A model generated the notes under the pieces. The model was given only the letters and a program-made list of their open reading frames with translations, ran no database searches and was not told the origin of the DNA. Of a stretch of DNA of 5,669 nucleotides, positions 1-5,669 are shown in pieces. The stretch's first letter is position 1. Each line of letters begins with the position of its first letter. The position numbers were made by a program, and so were the translations under genes. This stretch comes from Bacteroidales bacterium (GTDB lineage: Bacteria > Bacteroidota > Bacteroidia > Bacteroidales > UBA10428): positions 1-5,669 of the forward strand of contig DNTK01000601.1 of assembly GCA_003508755.1 (NCBI GenBank), read 5' to 3'.

Positions 1-284
1 ATACAGAAGCCATTTACTTTTTCGGAATACAAAATATCCATGGCATCGATAATCATTGCTGAATCGGTTGCATTCTTTCCGGTTGTATATCCGTATTGTT
101 GAATGGGGGTAATTGCATGTTCTAAAAGCATGCCTTTCCATTTTGAAAGATTGGGTTTGGTCCAGTCGCCATATATTCTTTTGATCGTGGGATTGCCATA
201 CTTGGCAATTTCTTCCATCATCTCTTTTACATATGCAGAAGGTATATTGTCACCATCGATAAGAACAGCTAAATTTGTATTCAT
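1..284 (-). CDS. NYN-domain (PIN-like nuclease fold, LabA/DUF88 type) protein, N-terminal part only
   Basis: The reading frame starts at an ATG (282-284) and stays open to the left edge, so only the first 94 codons are present and the C-terminus lies outside the window. The start reads MNTNLAVLIDGDNIPSAYVK. The motif LIDGDN (residues 8-13) right after a short beta strand, and the later segment KNATDSAMIIDAMD (70-83), are hallmarks of the NYN family. In that family, acidic residues such as D10, D12, D74 and D80 are expected to hold a metal ion for RNA cleavage. Known relatives are cytosolic and often carry a C-terminal OST-HTH/LOTUS RNA-binding domain, but whether this one does cannot be seen. 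There is no signal peptide. The upstream bases are A/C-rich without a Shine-Dalgarno site, as is usual in Bacteroidota. Family assignment is firm; the substrate is unknown. Confidence 0.85.
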   Translation of the reverse strand, partial: MNTNLAVLIDGDNIPSAYVKEMMEEIAKYGNPTIKRIYGDWTKPNLSKWKGMLLEHAITPIQQYGYTTGKNATDSAMIIDAMDILYSEKVNGFC

Positions 285-544
285 GGTGGTTTAAGGTTAT
301 TCTAATTTTGTTGTTTTCTGCATTTCTGGAACTATTAAAATGTAAATGTAGCATTATTCGCTTAACAGGGCACTATGTTGTGTCTGTGCAATAATATATA
401 CATTTCTTAATCTGTAAGTTACGTTATTATCCAAACCAGCAGCCTTTATTTACTATCGATATATGCTGCATTTAAATCGAGTCTCCTGTTACCAGAATGT
501 TGCCCGTTATTTTTTGTGTTGATACGATTGGCCAACATGGGCGG

Positions 545-1459
545 CTAAAACCTTATGCGGTACTCTAAATTAGCAACAAAACTTCGTGTTAAACCATCAG
601 GTCTGACATCTCTTACAATAAAAGGCATTGCCATATTAACCTGAATACTATTTGTCTGGTTAATTTGATAGTCGATATATACATTGCCGTTTAGGGTGAG
701 TCCTTCGGAACCAATAATTTCTTTTTCAACACCGGCTTCATCGGTGTATTTGTCGTTTGCCAGATGGTATATTGGAAGTATGCTGGGCGTGAGTTTTAAT
801 TTCTTGTTTACTGAAATCGGATAGGAAACGCGTAACAAGACATCACCGCTCCGCTTAAATTTATTTGTCGACTGGAATTTGCTTAATTCGGAGTCTTCAG
901 GATACAAGCTGGATAAAAATTCATTGCTATTTTGCGTCACGGGTTGCTGAATGGCTGCCACCAGTTGTATGTTTTTAAATGTATATCCAATGCCCAGGAT
1001 AATGTCCACTGTTCCTAAACTGGCCTGATAGTCCATTGGAAGCGGAAGGTTATCCTTTGATCTGTCGGCATTTGATAATGGAATTTTTGTGCCAAAAGTA
1101 AAATTCACTTTTTTTGCTGTTTTGTATTTGGCACTTAAGAAAACATCAGACAGTCCAAAAACAGAAATATCATTTCCGTTTTGCGCGATGGATGTTAGTT
1201 TCACATCGAATCCAAATTTATCATTTATCTGTCGGTTGTATTCAAAATAGCTACCATACACCGCAATTGAGTTGTCGGCTGAGCCATAAAAAGCTCCGAC
1301 TTTTAGTTGATTGTTCATGGATGCCACACTATCACCACTTTCAGGTTTAAAACTGTCGATGGTGCAAAAACCAGCATCACTGCAGCCCTGTCCATACGAA
1401 TAGCCTGTAAGAAAGGTAATCAGGCCACTCATAAAAAAAAGTAATTTAAATTTTTTCAT
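545..1459 (-). CDS. Predicted outer-membrane beta-barrel protein (transporter/MetA-pathway-like barrel), 304 aa
   Basis: I place the start at the ATG at 1457-1459, not the in-frame ATG 54 bases upstream (1511-1513). The protein then begins MKKFKLLFFMSGLITFLTGY, a standard signal peptide with cleavage probably near SYGQ (21-24). The mature N-terminus carries a cysteine pair (C26 and C32, in GCSDAGFC), followed by alternating polar/hydrophobic strands to the end. The strand GLSDVFLSAKYK (102-113) and the following FGTKIPLSNAD (122-132) resemble the G-x-(G/S)-D...K-Y and K-x-P-x-(G/S) landmarks of the phenol-degradation MetA / 'transporter' barrel superfamily. The final residue is phenylalanine (RIRF), the usual last residue recognised by the barrel-assembly machinery. 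It is therefore expected in the outer membrane; the transported substrate, if any, is unknown. It stands alone, with about 260 bases before the NYN gene and about 425 bases upstream without an intact gene. The barrel call is strong, the subfamily call tentative. Confidence 0.8.
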   Translation of the reverse strand: MKKFKLLFFMSGLITFLTGYSYGQGCSDAGFCTIDSFKPESGDSVASMNNQLKVGAFYGSADNSIAVYGSYFEYNRQINDKFGFDVKLTSIAQNGNDISVFGLSDVFLSAKYKTAKKVNFTFGTKIPLSNADRSKDNLPLPMDYQASLGTVDIILGIGYTFKNIQLVAAIQQPVTQNSNEFLSSLYPEDSELSKFQSTNKFKRSGDVLLRVSYPISVNKKLKLTPSILPIYHLANDKYTDEAGVEKEIIGSEGLTLNGNVYIDYQINQTNSIQVNMAMPFIVRDVRPDGLTRSFVANLEYRIRF

Positions 1460-1884
1460 AGCAAATCGCTCTTTGAGTAAGGTCCTAATTGTATAGGTAG
1501 AGTATGTATTCATTTATTTATAAGCTAATCTTAAGCATATGCATCATTAGTAGTATGAATTGCTCTTGACATTATTTCCTGGTTTTCCTATTTTGATAAG
1601 GAAATTCCGGGTAATTTGTTCACAACGGAACAGAATAAGTTTTTTTATTTTAAGGATAATAATGTAAAGATGCTGACAGGTTTAATGTTGTTCTATACCA
1701 TTGTATCAAGCAGTTTTGGCGGAGATTTCAGTAAAAAACAACGGCAGAACGTTCAATTTCCTTTTATTCTAATTATCAATCTTTCTAAATTCATCCATAT
1801 CCCTCAAAAACCTTTTTATTGATTGATTTGCGTACTAAAAATGGTTGATGCATACGTAAGTCCTATGGCAACATGGCCTTTTAA
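1460..1884. other. AT-rich stretch without an intact gene
   Basis: This gap lies between the start of the 304-residue barrel gene and the end of the broken DUF2200 gene, and should contain the barrel gene's promoter. I could not find a clear TAnnTTTG element on the minus strand. An imperfect inverted repeat sits at 1578-1590 / 1597-1611 (cctggttttccta against taaggaaattccggg). On the plus strand a TTG (1566-1568) lies 20 bases before a TATTTTG (1589-1595), close to a Bacteroidota promoter. Only a weak 50-codon frame follows it (ATG 1670, stop 1820-1822), low in complexity and matching nothing I know. I do not annotate that frame as a gene. Confidence 0.5.
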
Positions 1885-2142
1885 TCAGCAAATTGCACCG
1901 CTGTCTGAAGTATAATTTTTTTTGTTCAGTGATTCTTGCTTAAAGAAACTTTTAAAGGTTGCCTTTTCTTCAATTAATTCCTGAAGCTTCTTATTATCAA
2001 AACCTGTGAGCCATTTTTTTACCTTATGCAATTCCTCAATTGTTCTGCCTTTATTCTCAAACTTTGAAATATAATGCGAATAAACAGATGCAAAGGTCAT
2101 TTTTGCTATGCGCGCATCGTGTTCGGTTGTTTTTTCGATGAT
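1885..2142 (-). pseudogene. DUF2200 family protein, broken at both ends
   Basis: The frame encodes FASVYSHYISKFENKGRT, then EELHKVKKWLTGFDNKKLQELIEEKATFKSFF, a clear match to the conserved N-terminal two thirds of DUF2200, a small cytosolic family of unknown function of roughly 115-120 residues. Two defects show. First, the conserved lead-in (EKTTEHDARIAK) is readable in frame upstream of the ATG at 2098-2100, but no ATG, GTG or TTG precedes it back to the stop near 2170. The expected start codon is ATC (2137-2139 or 2140-2142). Second, the frame stops at TGA (1885-1887) exactly where the family continues from its ...G-V-I-C-G-Y-R-V-E-E-I block, so about 35 C-terminal residues are missing. 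A 71-residue protein could still start at 2100, but it would lack conserved ends. No neighbour suggests a function. The coordinates include the untranslated homologous lead-in. Confidence 0.75.
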
Positions 2143-2537
2143 TTGAGTTATGCAGATGTGGTTAGTTTACTTTTTGGGGTAGTACATACTTATTTAAACA
2201 TGCAAAAACTCTAAGAGTTTGTGTGCTTTTATTAAATACAAGCCCTTTCATTTTGCATGGGGTAAGCGGAAAATAGTTCACAGCAAGTAGGCCAAAACAC
2301 ATCACTGGTATATCCTATCTCCTTCAGGTATATTCGCTGCTGCTGTTGATATTTTTGTGCCACTCTTTCTATTTTATGAGCATATTATTTTTCCTTAGCA
2401 AACCTATTTTTTAGGTCCTTCGAATTCTTTTGTTTTTTCCGATATCTAAAAAGACACAAACAATTTAATAAGTTTTTTACGAAGAATAGATTATGTCTTG
2501 GGTGTTTATTCGGACCCGGGGCACATAAAAAGTTACA
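2143..2537. other. AT-rich stretch without a supportable gene
   Basis: This gap lies between the broken DUF2200 gene and the end of the 247-residue barrel gene. It contains a 15-base perfect inverted repeat (2206-2220, aaactct-a-agagttt) and a small hairpin-forming sequence (2402-2416, acctatttttt-aggt type). A 50-codon stop-to-stop frame lies on the minus strand at 2232-2384, containing KYQQQQRIYLKEIGYTSDVF; it has no ATG at its front and I recognise no family. No clear terminator with a GC-rich stem and T-run follows the barrel gene. The DNA looks like non-coding sequence, possibly with an eroded coding remnant. Confidence 0.5.
2206..2220 (-). terminator. Weak AT-rich inverted repeat followed by Ts, possible terminator
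   Basis: On the minus strand the sequence reads AAACTC-TTA-GAGTTT followed directly by TT, giving a six-base-pair stem and three-base loop with a short T-run. It lies about 320 bases downstream of the barrel gene (stop at 2538-2540) and upstream of the broken DUF2200 gene, so it could stop leftward transcription. The stem is AT-rich and short and the distance is long, so the call is weak. Confidence 0.2.
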
Positions 2538-3281
2538 TTAGTCTACACCTAGTAAAAACACTAACCCAATTTGATAACTTTCTGAATTGAAGTAGGAGTT
2601 CAGGTAGTTCTCATCTTCATATAGCACACCTTCAGCATCAAAACTCCGGACCGAATAGTTTAATTTTTGTTGACTGCGCATAACACGCTTATAGCTTAAG
2701 GTCAAACCAAACTTATTATTGAATAAAAGCTGCATGCCCCCACGAACGGCAAGGTAGCCACTTACACTTGCTCTGGGTCGGTATGAAACCTCTATATACC
2801 TGTTATCAATCTCGTTATAAGTGAGATCAATGGACGGAATTCGTATTCCACGTATTCCGGGTGTCCCTGCAGCAAATAGATTTATTGTGAAGTGATTATC
2901 ATCTATCACAATGGGTAAATTTGCCACAATGTTGAGCCCAAAATAGGTCGATGAATAACCTCCCTTTATATCCATGGTTTCAGGATTTGCATAATCCATG
3001 AATGCCTGTTCGTCGACCTTAAACCATTCTCCGCCCAAATCCAGCCCAATGCCCAAGCCGTATTTAATAATATAATTGCCTTCAATTCCAAACTGAAAGC
3101 CGTTCTGTGCAAACAAACCGGAAGATGAGGTCGAAGAAAATTCAGAACTGGGGATAGTCATGCCTCCATAAATACTGAAATTTCCTCCTCTGTCCAAATG
3201 TTCGAAATCAACCTGTGCCCAAGCAGATTTTAGCGAGCTCAAAGAAATCAAAACAAGCAATGAAATATATAATCTTTTCAT
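2538..3281 (-). CDS. Outer-membrane beta-barrel protein (OmpA-type / OMP_b-brl-like), 247 aa
   Basis: The first ATG is at 3279-3281; the open frame extends only two codons further to a TTG, so the ATG is the start. The N-terminus MKRLYISLLVLISLSSLKSA continues to WAQ, a signal peptide with a good Ala-X-Ala-type cleavage context near residue 22-23. From about residue 34 (NFSIYGGMTIPSSEF) the protein is a run of amphipathic beta strands with Gly/aromatic girdle residues: FQFGIEGNY, LGIGLDLGGEW, YFGLNIVANLP, FTINLFAAG, GYLAVRGGMQLLF, FGLTLSYKRV and YQIGLVFLLG. This matches small 8-stranded outer-membrane barrels in style and length. It ends in GVD, not an aromatic residue, which is mildly unusual. 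It starts 17 bases after the PKD lipoprotein gene and is very probably translated from the same transcript, so the two may work together at the cell surface. It is not a PorP/SprF-type protein by any motif I can see. Confidence 0.8.
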   Translation of the reverse strand: MKRLYISLLVLISLSSLKSAWAQVDFEHLDRGGNFSIYGGMTIPSSEFSSTSSSGLFAQNGFQFGIEGNYIIKYGLGIGLDLGGEWFKVDEQAFMDYANPETMDIKGGYSSTYFGLNIVANLPIVIDDNHFTINLFAAGTPGIRGIRIPSIDLTYNEIDNRYIEVSYRPRASVSGYLAVRGGMQLLFNNKFGLTLSYKRVMRSQQKLNYSVRSFDAEGVLYEDENYLNSYFNSESYQIGLVFLLGVD

Positions 3282-3298
3282 AACCAATACTTTGCAAA

Positions 3299-4312
3299 TT
3301 AATATTTAAGGTATAAATCAATAAACACATCCTCCAGGGCAGGAACATGTTCAATCTGAAAATATTCCTTAGGGTAAAACTTGTTTTGAATATCCACTGG
3401 GGCCAGAACTATTTCATATATCACAAAATCATCTGCCTCGGCTATCTCTTCTATCACCAGAAACTTAAAGACTTCGTTGTAAGCAAAGCTAACAAACTCA
3501 AAAATCGGAGCATCATAAAAATCTTCAGGATTGATAAACTTAACAGGGTAACTGCTCGCTGAAATGGTTCTGGTACTGCCTATATAGGTTGTATTATGAT
3601 AGATTTCTACATAAATCCTTTTGTTCCTTAAGTTCGATGGAAGCATTAGATTAAGGGCATCAACATAAATGCGGGAAGGTGGAGAATTAATATATATCTG
3701 TTGGGTATATACATCAGACTCATCACTTGTGCAGGTGCCGGTGAGCGTTACAGTATAGATACCCTCAGAATCAAACACATGCTCCGGGTCATCATCATTA
3801 TCCTGACCCCCATCCCCAAAGTCCCAATCGAAGAATTTGCTTCCTGAAGAAGTATTTGAAAAGATAACTTTTGAAGGAGCATAGTTATTGTCATTGAAAT
3901 GTTCATAACTGAACCCTGCCTCAACAGGTATCGAAGTCTGATTAAGTGCTGACATATCCAGGTACATGGTATCTGCTCCAATTTCATTTGAAACCGTTAA
4001 CATAACATCGTATGAACCGATAGAATCGTAAATATGTGTCGGGTTCTGAAGTGTGGATGTGTTCCCGTCACCAAAATCCCAGAAATAGTTCACATGGCCC
4101 AGTAGATTTTCAGTTTCCTGGTAAAATGTAACAGGATAGGGAGGCATACAATCCTTTATGGTCGATGACACACTGGTGATTTCAGGAGGAGGCGGAGATT
4201 CCAGATAAAATGTCCATCCTAATTCCTCTTCCTCCATACATTGAGCCAAAAGAGCCATGATAAGGCCAGCAAAGAGCAGTTTTACGATTGGTAGTTTTTG
4301 ATAGTTGAGCAT
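3299..4312 (-). CDS. Surface lipoprotein with two PKD domains, 337 aa
   Basis: I choose the ATG at 4310-4312. It is preceded by AAAGGATT, a plausible ribosome site, and gives a proper lipoprotein signal: MLNYQKLPIV, a hydrophobic core, then LLAQC with the lipidated cysteine at residue 25. An ATG 24 bases upstream (4334-4336) would only lengthen the n-region. Glutamine just before the cysteine is atypical. The cysteine is followed by MEEEE, resembling the acidic lipoprotein export signal that sends Bacteroidota lipoproteins to the outer face of the outer membrane. After a proline-rich linker (SPPPPEI) come two PKD domains, about residues 56-118 and 128-208, each with the diagnostic WDFGDG (78-83 and 163-168) and the late V-x-L-T strand. 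PKD domains are immunoglobulin-like and usually mediate binding or act as spacers. Residues 211-337 are beta-rich and match nothing I know. No type IX secretion tail is seen. It is the first gene of the unit with the 2538-3281 barrel. Confidence 0.82.
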   Translation of the reverse strand: MLNYQKLPIVKLLFAGLIMALLAQCMEEEELGWTFYLESPPPPEITSVSSTIKDCMPPYPVTFYQETENLLGHVNYFWDFGDGNTSTLQNPTHIYDSIGSYDVMLTVSNEIGADTMYLDMSALNQTSIPVEAGFSYEHFNDNNYAPSKVIFSNTSSGSKFFDWDFGDGGQDNDDDPEHVFDSEGIYTVTLTGTCTSDESDVYTQQIYINSPPSRIYVDALNLMLPSNLRNKRIYVEIYHNTTYIGSTRTISASSYPVKFINPEDFYDAPIFEFVSFAYNEVFKFLVIEEIAEADDFVIYEIVLAPVDIQNKFYPKEYFQIEHVPALEDVFIDLYLKY

Positions 4313-4406
4313 AATCCTTTCAAATTGTATTTTCATAACAATGATAATCAAATAAAAAAATTGAATTAAGTTGTACAGGCTTTCGTTGTATAAAAACCTG
4401 TTTACC

Positions 4407-4449
4407 CTTGTCAGCTTGATTGACCATAAAGTTCATGCGGGCTGACAAG
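4407..4449. repeat. Inverted repeat with 9-bp perfect arms, upstream of the lipoprotein/barrel unit
   Basis: The arms are cttgtcagc (4407-4415) and gctgacaag (4441-4449), with 25 bases between them. Two G-T pairs and one G-C pair extend the possible stem to 12 base pairs (4407-4418 with 4438-4449) around a 19-base loop. It lies about 95-137 bases upstream of the lipoprotein start, so it could be a folded leader segment, an operator-like site, or the terminator-like end of something. Neither strand shows an immediate T-run, which argues against a simple terminator. Confidence 0.45.
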
Positions 4450-4535
4450 CGTCTTTATTTCCGAACTATAGTCATTCATTTCATCCCTAATACTTAAATA
4501 CCTTTGCATCTTTAACATATCATTACAGGAATTAA

Positions 4536-5040
4536 CCAATCATCCGGGGTGATATATGGATTCCTGGCTCTCCCCTATTCATTAAACCAATGCAGCTTCT
4601 ATATCCATCGGCTGAAACCTCCATAGAAGGACTTAGCGACGCACAGATTGGACATATCTGCCCGCTACCTGCAATGGACATTATCTCAATCAGCGCTTTG
4701 CCAATATATTATAAGACACTGAATTTGAATTAGTTATTATGCAAAGAACTCAATTAGTAAAGTCCTTATTCTTATGGTATGTTCCGGTTCTATACCGCGC
4801 AAACCCCAAATGTCTTTTGGTTTATACGGGATTAGCAGGAAAAATGTTTATTGCTGTAATGCCGACCCAAAGATATGAACGTTTCAAACTGAAAGCCGAA
4901 GATCTAGCGGGATAACCATCAAAAAGGATCCTGGAAAAGTTTGGTTGCAGGATTTATACTCCAATTGCGAATTCGGATTATTGATTTGGCAAAGTTTCTG
5001 GTACTTTCCAAGGCCTCATATTAGTCCAAGTTCCGATTAA
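4536..5040 (+). pseudogene. Possible decayed coding block of unknown family
   Basis: Three plus-strand frames tile this region with overlaps: 4536-4733 (containing MQLLYPSAETSIEGL from ATG 4590), 4715-4915 (containing MQRTQLVKSLFLWYVPVLY from ATG 4739, 58 codons) and 4879-5040 (containing ITIKKDPGKVWLQDLYSN). Each is open for 50-67 codons, longer than expected by chance at this base composition, and each change of frame is in the same direction. This is what a gene broken by two frameshifts would look like. However, over 4538-4708 the minus strand is also open (containing IMSIAGSGQICPICASLS) with a somewhat more coding-like purine-first codon pattern, so the strand is uncertain. I recognise no family in any reading. 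No RNA gene signature is evident either. Confidence 0.25.
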
Positions 5041-5047
5041 AGATAAC

Positions 5048-5536
5048 TCACACCTCGGCAAATAATATCATGTAATTGTGTCCGAATTTCTTTGCACATT
5101 TTGGACAATATGCATAGTGGATGTAATAGTCTTTTGCCTTTTTATTTTCACTGGCCAATCGCTTTTCCATTTCTTTTATATACCTGGGTATAGAATTGTA
5201 GGGCCCGTCAAATACCCCGGCGCTAAATGTTCCGGTAAGAGTAGTATTATTTGCACCCTCTACATCGCCGGTTACGGCATAATATATCTCCGACTTAAAG
5301 GGTGTAGGATCACGGAACATAATTAACGCTTCTGATAAATCGGGGATATTAGCTTTCGCTTTGTCAGCTAATTCAGACATTTTTTTCATTTTCTTCCCAA
5401 TCATTGGAGGAAACGGAGTATGAAAGAAGGTTGGTATAGTCTCTCTTATAAAATGTTTACGGTCCCAGGCAAAAGCCTTTTTATCCCATTTTGCTGGTTC
5501 AAATTCGGGGCAACATTCTTGTTCTTGTTTTTTCAT
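5048..5536 (-). CDS. Conserved protein of unknown function with CPEF and CPKC cysteine motifs (often labelled 'hydrolase'), 162 aa
   Basis: It starts at the ATG at 5534-5536 with MKKQEQECCPEFEPAKWDKK and has no signal peptide, so it should be cytosolic. It matches a widespread family of about 150 residues. The family pattern is an N-terminal C-P-x-F-x-P-x-x-W-D (C9 to D18 here), then W-D-x-K-x-F-I, then F-F-H-x-P, then a central V-x-G-A-N-N-x-T-L-T-G-T-F (92-104), V-F-D-G-P-Y (108-113), and a C-terminal C-P-K-C-A-K-K-x-G-H-N-Y (144-155). All of these are intact. The four cysteines (C8, C9, C144, C147) could bind a metal, but this is inference. Databases often call members 'hydrolase' without, to my knowledge, a shown reaction. 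The compact strand-helix layout resembles GyrI-like small-molecule-binding folds; that is a guess. It stands alone, with more than 700 bases downstream before the next intact gene. A double palindrome lies about 90 bases upstream. Confidence 0.8.
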   Translation of the reverse strand: MKKQEQECCPEFEPAKWDKKAFAWDRKHFIRETIPTFFHTPFPPMIGKKMKKMSELADKAKANIPDLSEALIMFRDPTPFKSEIYYAVTGDVEGANNTTLTGTFSAGVFDGPYNSIPRYIKEMEKRLASENKKAKDYYIHYAYCPKCAKKFGHNYMILFAEV

Positions 5537-5622
5537 GGCTGCAATTGGATTTAGTTATGGTTGCATAAAATGTGAAAATGGCCAAAATCTTGGTCATTGT
5601 ATTTTTTTGAAGTATTGCTTTG

Positions 5623-5642
5623 GGAATATTCCATTTAAATGG
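5623..5642. promoter_or_regulatory. Two fused perfect palindromes, possible operator
   Basis: GGAATATTCC (5623-5632) and CCATTTAAATGG (5631-5642) are each perfectly self-complementary and share two bases, making one 20-base block. It lies 87-106 bases upstream of the 162-residue gene's start, in the region where a promoter is expected, and directly before an ATG on the plus strand (5643) that opens a frame running off the right edge after nine codons. Palindromes of this size are typical of dimeric regulator sites, but AT-rich DNA produces short palindromes by chance, so function is unproven. Confidence 0.3.
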
Positions 5643-5669
5643 ATGAATAAATTTACAAACTATATTAGA

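Larger units (their letters stand above)
4313..5047. other. 735-base stretch without an intact gene
   Basis: The left part (4313-4535) is the upstream region of the lipoprotein unit. It is AT-rich and holds the inverted repeat at 4407-4449, and I find no convincing promoter motif in it. The right part (4536-5047) is visibly less AT-rich and carries a chain of open but broken frames, described separately. No terminator is recognisable after the 162-residue gene, whose stop is at 5048-5050. Confidence 0.5.

Noticed and set aside
103..294. 63-codon plus-strand frame
   Set aside because: It is the antisense shadow of the NYN-domain gene, whose minus-strand product is recognisable.
343..350. TACATTTA on the minus strand as a promoter for the NYN gene
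   Set aside because: It misses the final G of TAnnTTTG and has no TTG at the right distance upstream.
1114..1350. 78-codon plus-strand frame
   Set aside because: It lies wholly inside the 304-residue barrel gene on the opposite strand and has no protein-like features.
1769..1834. Minus-strand segment IKRFLRDMDEF as a displaced DUF2200 C-terminus
   Set aside because: It is in another frame, only about 20 codons long, and the similarity to the family's R-Y-L-D-K-L-x-D-E-L block is too weak.
3347..3562. 71-codon plus-strand frame
   Set aside because: It is antisense to the C-terminal part of the PKD lipoprotein.
3748..3987. 79-codon minus-strand frame
   Set aside because: It overlaps the second PKD domain in another frame; the PKD reading is clearly the real one.
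2538..4312. Type IX secretion / gliding PorP-SprF system
   Set aside because: PKD domains next to a barrel suggest it, but the barrel lacks PorP/SprF motifs and the lipoprotein has no type IX C-terminal sorting domain.
5078..5326. 82-codon plus-strand frame with hydrophobic start
   Set aside because: It is antisense to the conserved 162-residue protein; its apparent membrane segment is the complement of conserved codons.
5643..5669. Plus-strand gene start MNKFTNYIR at the right edge
   Set aside because: Only nine codons are visible, so it cannot be told from chance; noted only as context for the palindromes.

Overview
The window looks like Bacteroidota (Cytophaga/Bacteroidia type) chromosomal DNA. 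It is AT-rich with long AT-rich gaps. It lacks strong Shine-Dalgarno sites before most starts and is dominated by cell-envelope proteins typical of that phylum: two signal-peptide beta-barrel proteins and an acidic-tailed lipoprotein with two PKD domains. This phylum assignment is an inference from protein style. No rRNA, tRNA, CRISPR array or intact mobile element is visible.

Every gene I can support lies on the minus strand, so transcription runs right to left. From right to left these are: a 162-residue cysteine-containing protein of a conserved family of unknown function (5048-5536); a gene-free stretch of about 735 bases (4313-5047) that holds a hairpin-forming inverted repeat and a block of broken, coding-like open frames; a two-gene unit of a PKD lipoprotein (3299-4312) and, 17 bases downstream, an outer-membrane beta-barrel protein (2538-3281); an empty AT-rich gap; a broken DUF2200 gene (1885-2142) that has lost its start codon and its C-terminal third; another AT-rich gap; a 304-residue outer-membrane beta-barrel protein (545-1459); and the N-terminal 94 codons of a NYN-domain protein cut by the left edge (1-284).

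The only genes with a clear working relationship are the lipoprotein and the barrel at 2538-4312. They are close enough to be co-transcribed and both should reach the outer membrane, so they may form a surface complex; this is inference from order and targeting signals. The other genes seem to be independent, separated by gaps of 100-735 bases.

I see no convincing new multi-gene system here. The observations most worth following are the decayed DUF2200 gene, the coding-like but frame-broken block at 4536-5040, the surface-lipoprotein/barrel pair, the long inverted repeat upstream of that pair, and a fused double palindrome upstream of the 162-residue gene.
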